A stretch of DNA of 5,870 nt from Paracoccaceae bacterium (GTDB lineage: Bacteria; Pseudomonadota; Alphaproteobacteria; Rhodobacterales; Rhodobacteraceae). The position numbers were made by a program, and so were the translations under genes. The notes below the pieces were generated by a model that saw nothing but the letters and a program-made list of their open reading frames with translations, was not told the origin of the DNA and ran no database searches. The DNA lies in contig SKOX01000387.1 of the NCBI GenBank assembly GCA_007119835.1, forward strand, positions 1 to 5,870, given 5' to 3'. This document shows positions 1-5,631 of the stretch, in pieces; position 1 is the first letter of the stretch; each line of letters opens with the position of its first letter.

Positions 1-2585
1 ACGTCGGGCCGGAAATCCAGCAGGTCCCGCAGGTGGATCGGCGCCCGCGCCGCCATCGCCTTCGAATACTGCTTCCACAGCTTGTAGTCGCCCCGGTCGC
101 AGGCCGCCTGCAGCATGTGCATCGCCTGGGCCTCCCAGGCGTGGGCCTCGCCCTTGCGCCGCGCCTTGTAGAAGCCGCCGATCGGCAGCACGCTGTCGCT
201 GCCGGTCCAGGCGCGGGCATGAACCTTCTCGGCCTGCTTCTGCAGCCCGGTGATCCCGATCCCCGAGATCCGGCTCGGCATGCCGGGGAAATACTCGTGG
301 ACCATCGCCCGGCTGAGACCCACGGCCTCGAAGTTCAGGCCGCCGCGATAGGAGGAGATCACGCTGATCCCCATCTTCGACATGATCTTCAGCAGCCCCT
401 GGTCGATCGCCGTCCGATACCGCCCGACCGCCTCCGCGAGGCTCCCCTCGATCAGCCCCTTGCCGATCCGGTCGGCGATGGTGTCCTCGGCGAGATAGGC
501 GTTGACCGTCGTCGCGCCCGCCCCGATCAGCACCGCGAAGTAATGCGGGTCGATGCACTCGGCCGAGCGCACGTTGAGCGAGGTGAAGGTCCTGAGGCCC
601 TTGCGCGTCAGCCACGAATGCACCGCGCTCGTGGCCAGGATCATCGGCATCGCCGCCCGCGCCGGTCCCTGGGCCATGTCGGTCAGCACGATGTGGTTGG
701 CGCCGGCGCGCACCGCCTCCTCGGCCTCCGCCCGCACCCGCGCCAGCGAAGCGGCGAGCGCCTCGGCCTCGCCGGCCGCGAAGGTGCAGTCGATGGTCAC
801 GACCGCGTCGCCGAACACCTTCACCATCGCCTCGAAGGCGGCGTTCGAGACGAACGGGCTCTCGAGCTGCAGGATCTCGGTCTGGCTGTTGTTCTCGTCG
901 AGCACGTTCTTGAGGTTGCCGAACCGCGTCTTCAGACTCATCACCCGATGCTCGCGCAAGCTGTCGATCGGCGGGTTGGTCACCTGGCTGAAGTTCTGCC
1001 GGAAGTAGTGGCTGAGCGGGCGGTACCGGTCGGACAGCACCGCGGGCGGCGTGTCGTCGCCCATCGAGCCGATCGACTCCTTGCCGTCCTCGGCCATCGG
1101 CGCGAGGATCGCCTCGACCTCCTCGAGCGTGTAGCCCGCGGCGAGCTGCCGCCGGCGGAGCTCGGTCCCGTCGAAGATCGCCTGTTCCTCGACGCCGTTC
1201 GTCGCCTTCTCGAGATCGGTCATCGAGCCGACCCACTCGCCGAAGGGCTGGCTCGCCGCCAGCAGATCCTTGATCTCCGTGTCATGGAACAGCCGGCCGG
1301 CCTCCATGTCGACGCCGAGCATCTGCCCGGGGCCGAGCGCGCCCTTCTCGACCACGCCCGCCTCGTCCACCGGCACCATGCCGGCCTCGGAACCCGCGAT
1401 CACCAGCCCGTCGCCGGTGACGACGTAGCGCAGCGGCCTGAGGCCGTTGCGGTCGAGCCCGGCGCAGACCCAGCGCCCGTCGGTCATGGCGAGCGCCGCC
1501 GGCCCGTCCCAGGGCTCCATCACCGCGTTGGAATAGGCGTACATCGCCACCCAGGCCTCGGGCATCTTGGTCGCGATCTTCGACCAGGCCTCGGGGATCA
1601 GCATGGTCTTGGCCATCGGCGCCGAGCGCCCGGCCCGCACCATCACCTCGAAGACCGAGTCGAGCGCCGCCGAATCCGACGAACCCGGCAGCACGATCGG
1701 CTTGATGTCCTCGGCAAGCTCGCCGAAGTAGTTCGACGCCATGCGGATCTCGTGGCTCTTCAGCCAGTTGAGGTTACCCTTCAGCGTGTTGATCTCGCCG
1801 TTGTGGGCGAGCATCCGGAACGGCTGCGCCAGCCACCACCGCGGGAAGGTGTTGGTCGAGTAGCGCTGGTGGTAGATCGCGAAGGCGCTCTCGAAGCGCG
1901 CGTCCATCAGGTCGGGGTAGAACACCGCGACCTGCTCGGCGAGCATCATGCCCTTGTAGATGATCGACCGGCACGACAGCGAGCAGATGTAGAAGTCGCG
2001 GATGAAGCTGCCGCCCTTCTCGATCCGGCGGCGGATGACGTAGAGCTCGCGCTCGAAGGTCTCCTCGTCGACGCCCTTGGCGTTGGCGATCAGGATCTGC
2101 TCGATCTCCGGCCGGGTCGCGTTCGCCTTCTGGCCGAGGCAGGTGATGTCGACGGGGACGTGGCGCCAGCCGTAGATGTAGTAGCCCATGCGGAGCACCT
2201 CGGTCTCCACGATGGTCCGCGCCGCCTCCTGCGCCGCGAAGTCCGAGCGCGGCAGGAAGATCTGCCCGACCGCGAGCCGGCCCTTGCCCGGCTCGTGCCC
2301 GGTCCGGCGCACCTGCTCCTCGAAGAAGCCCGTCGGGATCTGCACATGGATGCCGGCGCCGTCGCCGGTCTTGCCGTCGGCGTCGACCGCGCCGCGGTGC
2401 CAGACCGCCCGAAGCGCGGCGATGCCCTTCTCGACCACCTCGCGCCGGGGCCTGCCGTCGATCGCGACGACGAGACCGACGCCGCAGGCGTCCCGCTCGT
2501 CCTCGGCGCGGTAGAGCCCCTCGGCCTCCAGCCTGGCCCGGCCCGTCTCGGCCTGCGCCACCCAGCGATCGTCGAACTTGGTCAT
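1..2585 (-). CDS. gltB: Glutamate synthase (NADPH) large subunit, N-terminal 861 residues (partial)
   Basis: This is the large subunit of GOGAT. It hydrolyses glutamine and channels the ammonia to 2-oxoglutarate, forming glutamate with electrons delivered by GltD. I translated the frame through to the window edge and found no stop or frameshift. Residues 1-33 look like the propeptide removed in this family. Cys34 in the motif DACGVG would become the N-terminal nucleophile of the class II amidotransferase domain (roughly 34-430). HQRYSTNTFP (239-248) and AHNGEIN (260-266) are its other signature blocks. The central domain carries the conserved blocks NFSQVTNPPID (531-541), LDENNSQTEILQLESP (562-577) and KIMSKMGISVISSYRGG (733-749). 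The window ends near HLRDLLDF (851-858), just before the FMN/[3Fe-4S] synthase and GXGXG domains. The usual length is about 1,500 residues, so a bit over half is visible. The start is set by AGGAGA six bases upstream and by a family-typical propeptide length. gltB follows gltD here, the reverse of the enteric gltBD order. Confidence 0.97.
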   Translation of the reverse strand, partial: MTKFDDRWVAQAETGRARLEAEGLYRAEDERDACGVGLVVAIDGRPRREVVEKGIAALRAVWHRGAVDADGKTGDGAGIHVQIPTGFFEEQVRRTGHEPGKGRLAVGQIFLPRSDFAAQEAARTIVETEVLRMGYYIYGWRHVPVDITCLGQKANATRPEIEQILIANAKGVDEETFERELYVIRRRIEKGGSFIRDFYICSLSCRSIIYKGMMLAEQVAVFYPDLMDARFESAFAIYHQRYSTNTFPRWWLAQPFRMLAHNGEINTLKGNLNWLKSHEIRMASNYFGELAEDIKPIVLPGSSDSAALDSVFEVMVRAGRSAPMAKTMLIPEAWSKIATKMPEAWVAMYAYSNAVMEPWDGPAALAMTDGRWVCAGLDRNGLRPLRYVVTGDGLVIAGSEAGMVPVDEAGVVEKGALGPGQMLGVDMEAGRLFHDTEIKDLLAASQPFGEWVGSMTDLEKATNGVEEQAIFDGTELRRRQLAAGYTLEEVEAILAPMAEDGKESIGSMGDDTPPAVLSDRYRPLSHYFRQNFSQVTNPPIDSLREHRVMSLKTRFGNLKNVLDENNSQTEILQLESPFVSNAAFEAMVKVFGDAVVTIDCTFAAGEAEALAASLARVRAEAEEAVRAGANHIVLTDMAQGPARAAMPMILATSAVHSWLTRKGLRTFTSLNVRSAECIDPHYFAVLIGAGATTVNAYLAEDTIADRIGKGLIEGSLAEAVGRYRTAIDQGLLKIMSKMGISVISSYRGGLNFEAVGLSRAMVHEYFPGMPSRISGIGITGLQKQAEKVHARAWTGSDSVLPIGGFYKARRKGEAHAWEAQAMHMLQAACDRGDYKLWKQYSKAMAARAPIHLRDLLDFRPD

Positions 2586-2591
2586 GGCGTC

Positions 2592-2597
2592 TCTCCT
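2592..2597 (-). promoter_or_regulatory. Ribosome binding site of gltB
   Basis: AGGAGA on the minus strand lies six bases before the ATG at 2585. It supports that start, as does the resulting 33-residue propeptide ahead of the catalytic cysteine. Confidence 0.75.
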
Positions 2598-2655
2598 GCT
2601 GCGGCGTTCCTCGGCCGCTCGTTCTGTTCCGCCTGCACCCCCGGCGCCTTTCGAC

Positions 2656-2746
2656 CGGAAGCGGCACGCGGCCGGTTTCTTCGTGTTCGGCGATGTGTCA
2701 GCCACTGCCGAGCACCGCCGACCTCGGCCTTCTCGTCGCGCTTCCG
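2656..2746 (-). repeat. Long-range complementary arms in the gltB leader
   Basis: CGGAAGCG at 2656-2663 and CGCTTCCG at 2739-2746 are perfect 8-bp complements. They enclose a 6-bp inverted repeat, GCCGAG (2707-2712) with CTCGGC (2723-2728). If the region is transcribed as the gltB leader, these could form a nested hairpin upstream of the ribosome binding site. No T-run follows, so it is not an intrinsic terminator. Such pairings arise easily by chance in GC-rich DNA. Confidence 0.3.
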
Positions 2747-2768
2747 CTCAGATCAGGTCAGTGGAGCT

Positions 2769-2811
2769 GACGTTTCGAGATGCCGGCGATCGCGGAGGGT
2801 GTCGAAACGTC
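2769..2811. repeat. Perfect 10-bp inverted repeat with 23-nt spacer upstream of gltB
   Basis: GACGTTTCGA (2769-2778) is the exact reverse complement of TCGAAACGTC (2802-2811). The spacer is 23 nt, and the arm starts are 33 bp apart, about three helical turns. The right arm touches the first TGCAT repeat at 2812. No T-run follows on either strand, which argues against a terminator for gltD. A two-site operator or an RNA stem at the start of the gltB leader are the likely alternatives. Confidence 0.6.
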
Positions 2812-2849
2812 TGCATGGAATATGCATGGTTTCTGCATGCGATGTGCAT
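2812..2849. repeat. Four TGCAT pentamers at an exact 11-bp period
   Basis: TGCAT starts at 2812, 2823, 2834 and 2845 on the plus strand (ATGCA on the transcribed strand). Each unit is TGCAT plus six variable bases; the first two begin TGCATGG. The stretch is locally more AT-rich than its surroundings. The 11-bp period is not a multiple of three, so protein coding does not explain it. It places one site per helical turn on the same DNA face, as expected for cooperative binding of a regulator. The array lies about 225-265 bp upstream of gltB and just past the gltD stop. Confidence 0.65.
2819..2848 (-). promoter_or_regulatory. Weak candidate promoter for gltB inside the TGCAT array
   Basis: On the minus strand TGCACA (2843-2848) and CATATT (2819-2824) are separated by 18 bp. 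Each matches the sigma-70 type consensus at four of six positions. If real, transcription would start near 2812, the leader would be about 225 nt, and the TGCAT sites would cover the polymerase contact region. The match is poor enough to be chance. Confidence 0.22.
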
Positions 2850-2880
2850 CCCGCCACGCGCGTCCGGCCGCCCTCCACGC

Positions 2881-4320
2881 TCACTCCGCCGCAATCCCGG
2901 TCGAGCGGGCCGCGAATTCCTCGAGGATGCTCTCCGCCGCCTCGCGGCCGTCACGGATCGCCCAGACGACGAGGCTCGCGCCGCGCACGATGTCGCCTGC
3001 GGCATAGACCCCCTCGAGGCTCGTCCGCTTGGTGCGGAAATCCGCCTTGATGGTGCCCCAGCGCGTGACCTCGAGCCCCTCGACCCCCCAGAGCCGCGGC
3101 AGGTCCTCCGGCTCGAAGCCGAGCGCCTTGATGACCAGGTCCGCATCCTCGGTGTAGTCGGCGCCCGGGATCTCCTCCGGCGCCTGGCGCCCGGTCGCGT
3201 CCGGCGCGCCGAGCCGCATCCGCGCGACCCTGACCCCCGTCACGCGGTCCTCGCCGACGAAGCCCTTGGGAAGGGTCAGCCACTCGAAGACGACGCCCTC
3301 CTCCTCGGCGTTCTGCACCTCCCGCTGCGACCCGGGCATGTTGGCGCGGTCCCGCCGGTACAGGCACTTGACGCTCACAGCCCCCTGCCGGACGGCGGTG
3401 CGCACGCAGTCCATCGCCGTGTCGCCGCCGCCGATCACGACGACGCGCTTGCTCTTGGCGTCGAGCTCGCCCGATTCGAACTCCGGCACCGTGTCGCCCA
3501 TGCCCTTGCGATTGGACGCGGTCAGATAGTCGATGGCCCGGACCATGCCCGGCAGCCCCGAGCCCGGCCCGCCGATCTCGCGGGACTTGTAGACGCCGGT
3601 CGCGATCAGCACCGCGTCGTGCTTCGCCCGGATCTCGTCGAAGGAGATGTCGGCCCCGACGTCGCAGTTGAGCACGAAGCTGATGCCGCCGTCCTCGAAC
3701 TTGCGGTTGTAGCGCTCAACCACGTCCTTCTCGAGCTTGAAGCCGGGGATGCCGTACATCATCAGCCCGCCCGAGCGGTCGTAGCGGTCGTAGACCGTCA
3801 CCTGCACGCCGGCACCCCGCAGCGCGTCCGCAGCCGCCAGCCCGCCCGGTCCCGCGCCGATGATGCCGACGCTCTCGGCCCGCTCCTGCGCGGCCTTCAG
3901 GGGCTCGACCCAGCCCTCTTCCCAGGCCATGTCGGTGAGGTACTTCTCGACGGCGCCGATGGTGACCGTCCCGTGCCCGGCCTGCTCGATGACGCAGTTG
4001 CCTTCGCAGAGGCGGTCCTGCGGGCAGATCCGGCCGCAGATCTCCGGGAAGGTGTTGGTCGCCTGGCTGAGCTCGTAGGCTTCCCTGAGCCGGCCCTCGG
4101 CCGTCAGCTTCAGCCAGTCGGGGATGTTGTTGTGCAGCGGGCAGTGCGTCTGGCAGTAGGGCACGCCGCACTGCGAGCAGCGCCCGGCCTGCTCCGCCGC
4201 CTTCTCGGCCGCGAACTCGCGATAGATCTCGTCGAAGTCCGCGAGCCTGTCCGTCGCCTCCCGCTTCGGCGGGGTCGTGCGCGGCACGTCGACAAATCTG
4301 AGCAACCGCTGACTGCCCAT
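2881..4320 (-). CDS. gltD: Glutamate synthase (NADPH) small subunit, iron-sulfur flavoprotein
   Basis: This 479-residue protein is the beta subunit of GOGAT. It oxidises NADPH at FAD and passes electrons through [4Fe-4S] clusters to the FMN of GltB in the cytoplasm. The N-terminal ferredoxin-like region has cysteines 48, 51, 56 and 60 (CX2CX4CX3C) and a second set at 95, 99, 105 and 109. The FAD-binding Rossmann motif GAGPGG is at 155-160. The NADPH-binding motif GGGDTA is at 297-302. The C-terminal FAD contact block GVYAAGDIVRG is at 437-447. The length matches the family, and no key residue is missing. I chose the ATG at 4320 because a perfect AGGAGGT precedes it and the product begins MGSQRLLRFV, like family members. 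The in-frame ATG at 4359 would put that ribosome binding site inside the coding sequence. Paralogues of this fold (the dihydropyrimidine dehydrogenase and NfnB type) exist, but the gltB neighbour settles the identity. Confidence 0.97.
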   Translation of the reverse strand: MGSQRLLRFVDVPRTTPPKREATDRLADFDEIYREFAAEKAAEQAGRCSQCGVPYCQTHCPLHNNIPDWLKLTAEGRLREAYELSQATNTFPEICGRICPQDRLCEGNCVIEQAGHGTVTIGAVEKYLTDMAWEEGWVEPLKAAQERAESVGIIGAGPGGLAAADALRGAGVQVTVYDRYDRSGGLMMYGIPGFKLEKDVVERYNRKFEDGGISFVLNCDVGADISFDEIRAKHDAVLIATGVYKSREIGGPGSGLPGMVRAIDYLTASNRKGMGDTVPEFESGELDAKSKRVVVIGGGDTAMDCVRTAVRQGAVSVKCLYRRDRANMPGSQREVQNAEEEGVVFEWLTLPKGFVGEDRVTGVRVARMRLGAPDATGRQAPEEIPGADYTEDADLVIKALGFEPEDLPRLWGVEGLEVTRWGTIKADFRTKRTSLEGVYAAGDIVRGASLVVWAIRDGREAAESILEEFAARSTGIAAE

Positions 4321-4323
4321 GCC

Positions 4324-4330
4324 ACCTCCT
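4324..4330 (-). promoter_or_regulatory. Ribosome binding site of gltD
   Basis: The minus strand reads GGAGGAGGTGGC immediately before the ATG at 4320. AGGAGGT (4324-4330) is fully complementary to the 16S anti-Shine-Dalgarno, and a second GGAG lies three bases further upstream at better spacing. It decides the start against the in-frame ATG at 4359. Confidence 0.85.
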
Positions 4331-4380
4331 CCAGCCCCAGTGATCCGCACGCTTTCCACCTACCGCAGATGGCCGCCGGA

Positions 4381-4402
4381 TAAAAGTCAGCCCTGCTGAC
4401 CT
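4381..4402 (-). promoter_or_regulatory. Short perfect dyad upstream of gltD: operator or weak terminator
   Basis: GTCAGC (4386-4391) and GCTGAC (4395-4400) form a perfect 6-bp inverted repeat with a 3-nt loop. On the minus strand TTTTA follows it (4385-4381), and the stem could extend by a G-U and an A-U pair. That shape fits a weak intrinsic terminator for the upstream NDUFA9-like gene. The dyad also abuts a candidate gltD -10 element, which fits an operator over the transcription start. The sequence alone does not separate the two. Confidence 0.5.
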
Positions 4403-4427
4403 ATACTGTGATTGTCCGGGCGTCGAA
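4400..4427 (-). promoter_or_regulatory. Candidate gltD promoter
   Basis: On the minus strand TTCGAC (4422-4427) lies 16 bp before TATAGG (4400-4405). The -10 matches the consensus at four positions including TATA; the -35 is poor. Transcription would begin near 4393, inside the GTCAGC/GCTGAC dyad, and give a leader of about 70 nt. Confidence 0.35.
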
Positions 4428-4464
4428 CCGAAACGGGTGGCGCGGGGGAGGGAAAGAGTGTCAG

Positions 4465-4500
4465 CAATAGCGACCTAACGCCTGTAAGTCACTGTTATTG
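4465..4500. repeat. Imperfect inverted repeat just after the NDUFA9-like gene
   Basis: CAATA (4465-4469) pairs with TATTG (4496-4500), and GAC (4472-4474) pairs with GTC (4488-4490), with a bulge between. The repeat lies 12 bases beyond the stop codon of the upstream gene. It is unusually AT-rich for this window and has no clear T-run. It may be a 3'-end stem protecting the upstream transcript or part of the gltD control region. Confidence 0.35.
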
Positions 4501-4511
4501 CGCCGCCGCGC

Positions 4512-5507
4512 CTAGCCCTGGCGAAGGTCCTGTGCTGAAGCCTTGATCTTCGCGAACTGGCCGCTCTTTCGGTAGGTGAACAGGTAGCTCTCGAGGATCG
4601 CGTCCATGGGTGTCGGCGTGATGCCGAGCTCAGGCAGACCCGGGCGGTCCGGGGAGGCGACATTGTCCACTGCGAGCAGGCGAACCTGGTCGCGGGTGAG
4701 CAGCGTGTTGGTGAAAAGCCCGAACGTGAGTCGCTGCAGGCCGTCGAGGATGGATCCCTGGATCTCGGCGAGGCCGAAGGGGATTGCGACGATCCAGCGG
4801 CGGCGCTCGATGATGGTCAGCATACGCTCGAGCAACTCGCGGAAGGTGGCGGTCTCCGGACCGCCGAGCTCGTAGATCCCCGGCTCGACGCCCTCGACCA
4901 CGGCCTTGGCGGTCGCTTGCGCGACATCGTCGACGAAGACGGGCTGGAAGCGGGTGTCGGGGCCGACGACGGGTAGGATCGGCGTCCAGCGGGCCATCGA
5001 GGCGAACCTGTTGAAGAAGCCGTCCTCGACGCCGAAGATGATCGAGGGCCGAAGGATCACGGCGCGGGGATAGGCCTCCATGACGGCGCGTTCGCCCTCG
5101 GCCTTTGTGCGGGCGTAGTCGCTCTCGCTCTCGGGATCGGCGCCGATGGCCGAGATCTGGACGAGGCGCTCAACGCCTTCATCGGCGACGATCCGGGCGA
5201 CGCGGGCAGCCCCCTCGGACTGGACGGCCGGGAAGGTCTGGCGGCCGGAGGCGACGAGGATGCCGACGCAGTTGATCACGGCCCGGGCGCCGTGAATGGC
5301 GCGGCGGACGGAGGCATCGTCACGGACGTTGGCCTGGACCGGCTCGACCTGACCGACGACGCCGTAGGGTCGCACGAAGAGGGCGTCGTTGGGGCGGCGG
5401 ACCGCGACCCGAACACGCCATCCCGCGCGGGCCATGCGCTGGGTGATGTAGCGGCCGACGAAGCCGGAGCCGCCGAAGATCGTGACGATTGGTGCGACCT
5501 CGGGCAT
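4512..5507 (-). CDS. Atypical short-chain dehydrogenase/reductase, complex I NDUFA9-like family
   Basis: This 331-residue NAD(P)-binding protein resembles bacterial relatives of NDUFA9, an accessory subunit of respiratory complex I. The Rossmann nucleotide-binding loop is GGSGFVG (12-18). The pair Arg37-Arg38 after the second strand suggests NADP(H) preference. AVINCVGIL (76-84) follows strand 4. Tyr131 and Lys135 sit in the YxxxK position. ILRPSIIFG (151-159) and RFQPVFVDDVA (186-196) are typical family blocks. The C-terminal third (about 215-331) is the variable substrate-binding part and ends KSGQFAKIKASAQDLRQG. No signal peptide is visible. The ATG at 5507 is supported by GGAGG seven bases upstream; extending to 5831 would only add frame-shifted mutY sequence. 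The substrate and any role in complex I are unknown. It faces the same way as gltD but is separated by 191 nt and a possible terminator. A plain sugar-epimerase-like SDR is the alternative. Confidence 0.88.
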   Translation of the reverse strand: MPEVAPIVTIFGGSGFVGRYITQRMARAGWRVRVAVRRPNDALFVRPYGVVGQVEPVQANVRDDASVRRAIHGARAVINCVGILVASGRQTFPAVQSEGAARVARIVADEGVERLVQISAIGADPESESDYARTKAEGERAVMEAYPRAVILRPSIIFGVEDGFFNRFASMARWTPILPVVGPDTRFQPVFVDDVAQATAKAVVEGVEPGIYELGGPETATFRELLERMLTIIERRRWIVAIPFGLAEIQGSILDGLQRLTFGLFTNTLLTRDQVRLLAVDNVASPDRPGLPELGITPTPMDAILESYLFTYRKSGQFAKIKASAQDLRQG

Positions 5508-5514
5508 TGGCGAT

Positions 5515-5519
5515 CCTCC
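5515..5519 (-). promoter_or_regulatory. Ribosome binding site of the NDUFA9-like gene
   Basis: GGAGG on the minus strand, within GGGGGAGGATCGCCA, lies seven bases before the ATG at 5507. It fixes the start directly before the Rossmann motif. Confidence 0.8.
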
Positions 5520-5531
5520 CCCTGTGGCGCC

Positions 5532-5560
5532 GGCATAGCCGAGACGCACATGCGGAACAA
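5532..5560 (-). promoter_or_regulatory. Weak candidate promoter of the NDUFA9-like gene
   Basis: On the minus strand TTGTTC (5555-5560) and TATGCC (5532-5537) are 17 bp apart, the ideal spacing, but each matches the consensus at only three of six positions. It lies in the 124-nt gap after mutY, which otherwise holds only a small GCGCA/TGCGC hairpin (5572-5585) without a T-run. Read-through from mutY is equally possible. Confidence 0.25.
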
Positions 5561-5631
5561 GCCGAACGCGCGCGCATCTGTGCGCCGCCCCGGGAGCAGC
5601 CGCCAACCGGGCCACCGGGACGTGCGGCGGA

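Larger units (their letters stand above)
2586..2880 (-). other. 295-nt gltD-gltB intergenic region, probable gltB promoter and leader
   Basis: No convincing gene lies here. Reading in the direction of gltB, the region first has four TGCAT pentamers on an 11-bp grid (2812-2849). A perfect 10-bp inverted repeat (2769-2811) follows. About 110 bases then hold two further inverted repeats, one inside the other (2656-2746 and 2707-2728), and a Shine-Dalgarno sequence completes the region. A 295-nt gap is long for two subunits of one enzyme on the same strand. I infer that gltB has its own promoter, or a regulated leader, in addition to any read-through from gltD. Confidence 0.6.

Noticed and set aside
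1774..2667. A 297-codon minus-strand open frame overlapping the start of gltB
   Set aside because: It is a frame-shifted reading of gltB (Arg/Gly-rich). The true frame carries the DACGVG, RYSTNTFP and HNGEIN motifs.
2748..2849. A possible 33-residue leader peptide upstream of gltB (MHIACRNHAYSMQT...)
   Set aside because: It has no good ribosome binding site at proper spacing and no run of Glu, Gln or other regulatory codons. Its overlap with the repeats makes it a by-product of that sequence, though an attenuator cannot be fully excluded.
2829..2862. Sigma-54 promoter near TGGCGGGATGCACATCGCA on the minus strand
   Set aside because: The GG and GC elements do not fall at the required spacing, so the match to TGGCAC-N5-TTGCA fails.
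33..3050. A 1005-codon open frame on the plus strand opposite gltB
   Set aside because: It is antisense to gltB, which is unmistakable by motif. Its protein is a low-complexity Arg/His/Leu/Asp-rich string typical of the complement of GC-rich codons, and it crosses the gltB start and intergenic gap without any domain.
4321..4359. Longer gltD start at 4359
   Set aside because: It would add 13 residues, partly a Gly run encoded by the Shine-Dalgarno sequence itself. The family N-terminus fits the ATG at 4320.
2578..4383. A 601-codon open frame on the plus strand opposite gltD
   Set aside because: It is a mirror of gltD codon bias with no recognisable motif and no fitting ribosome binding site.
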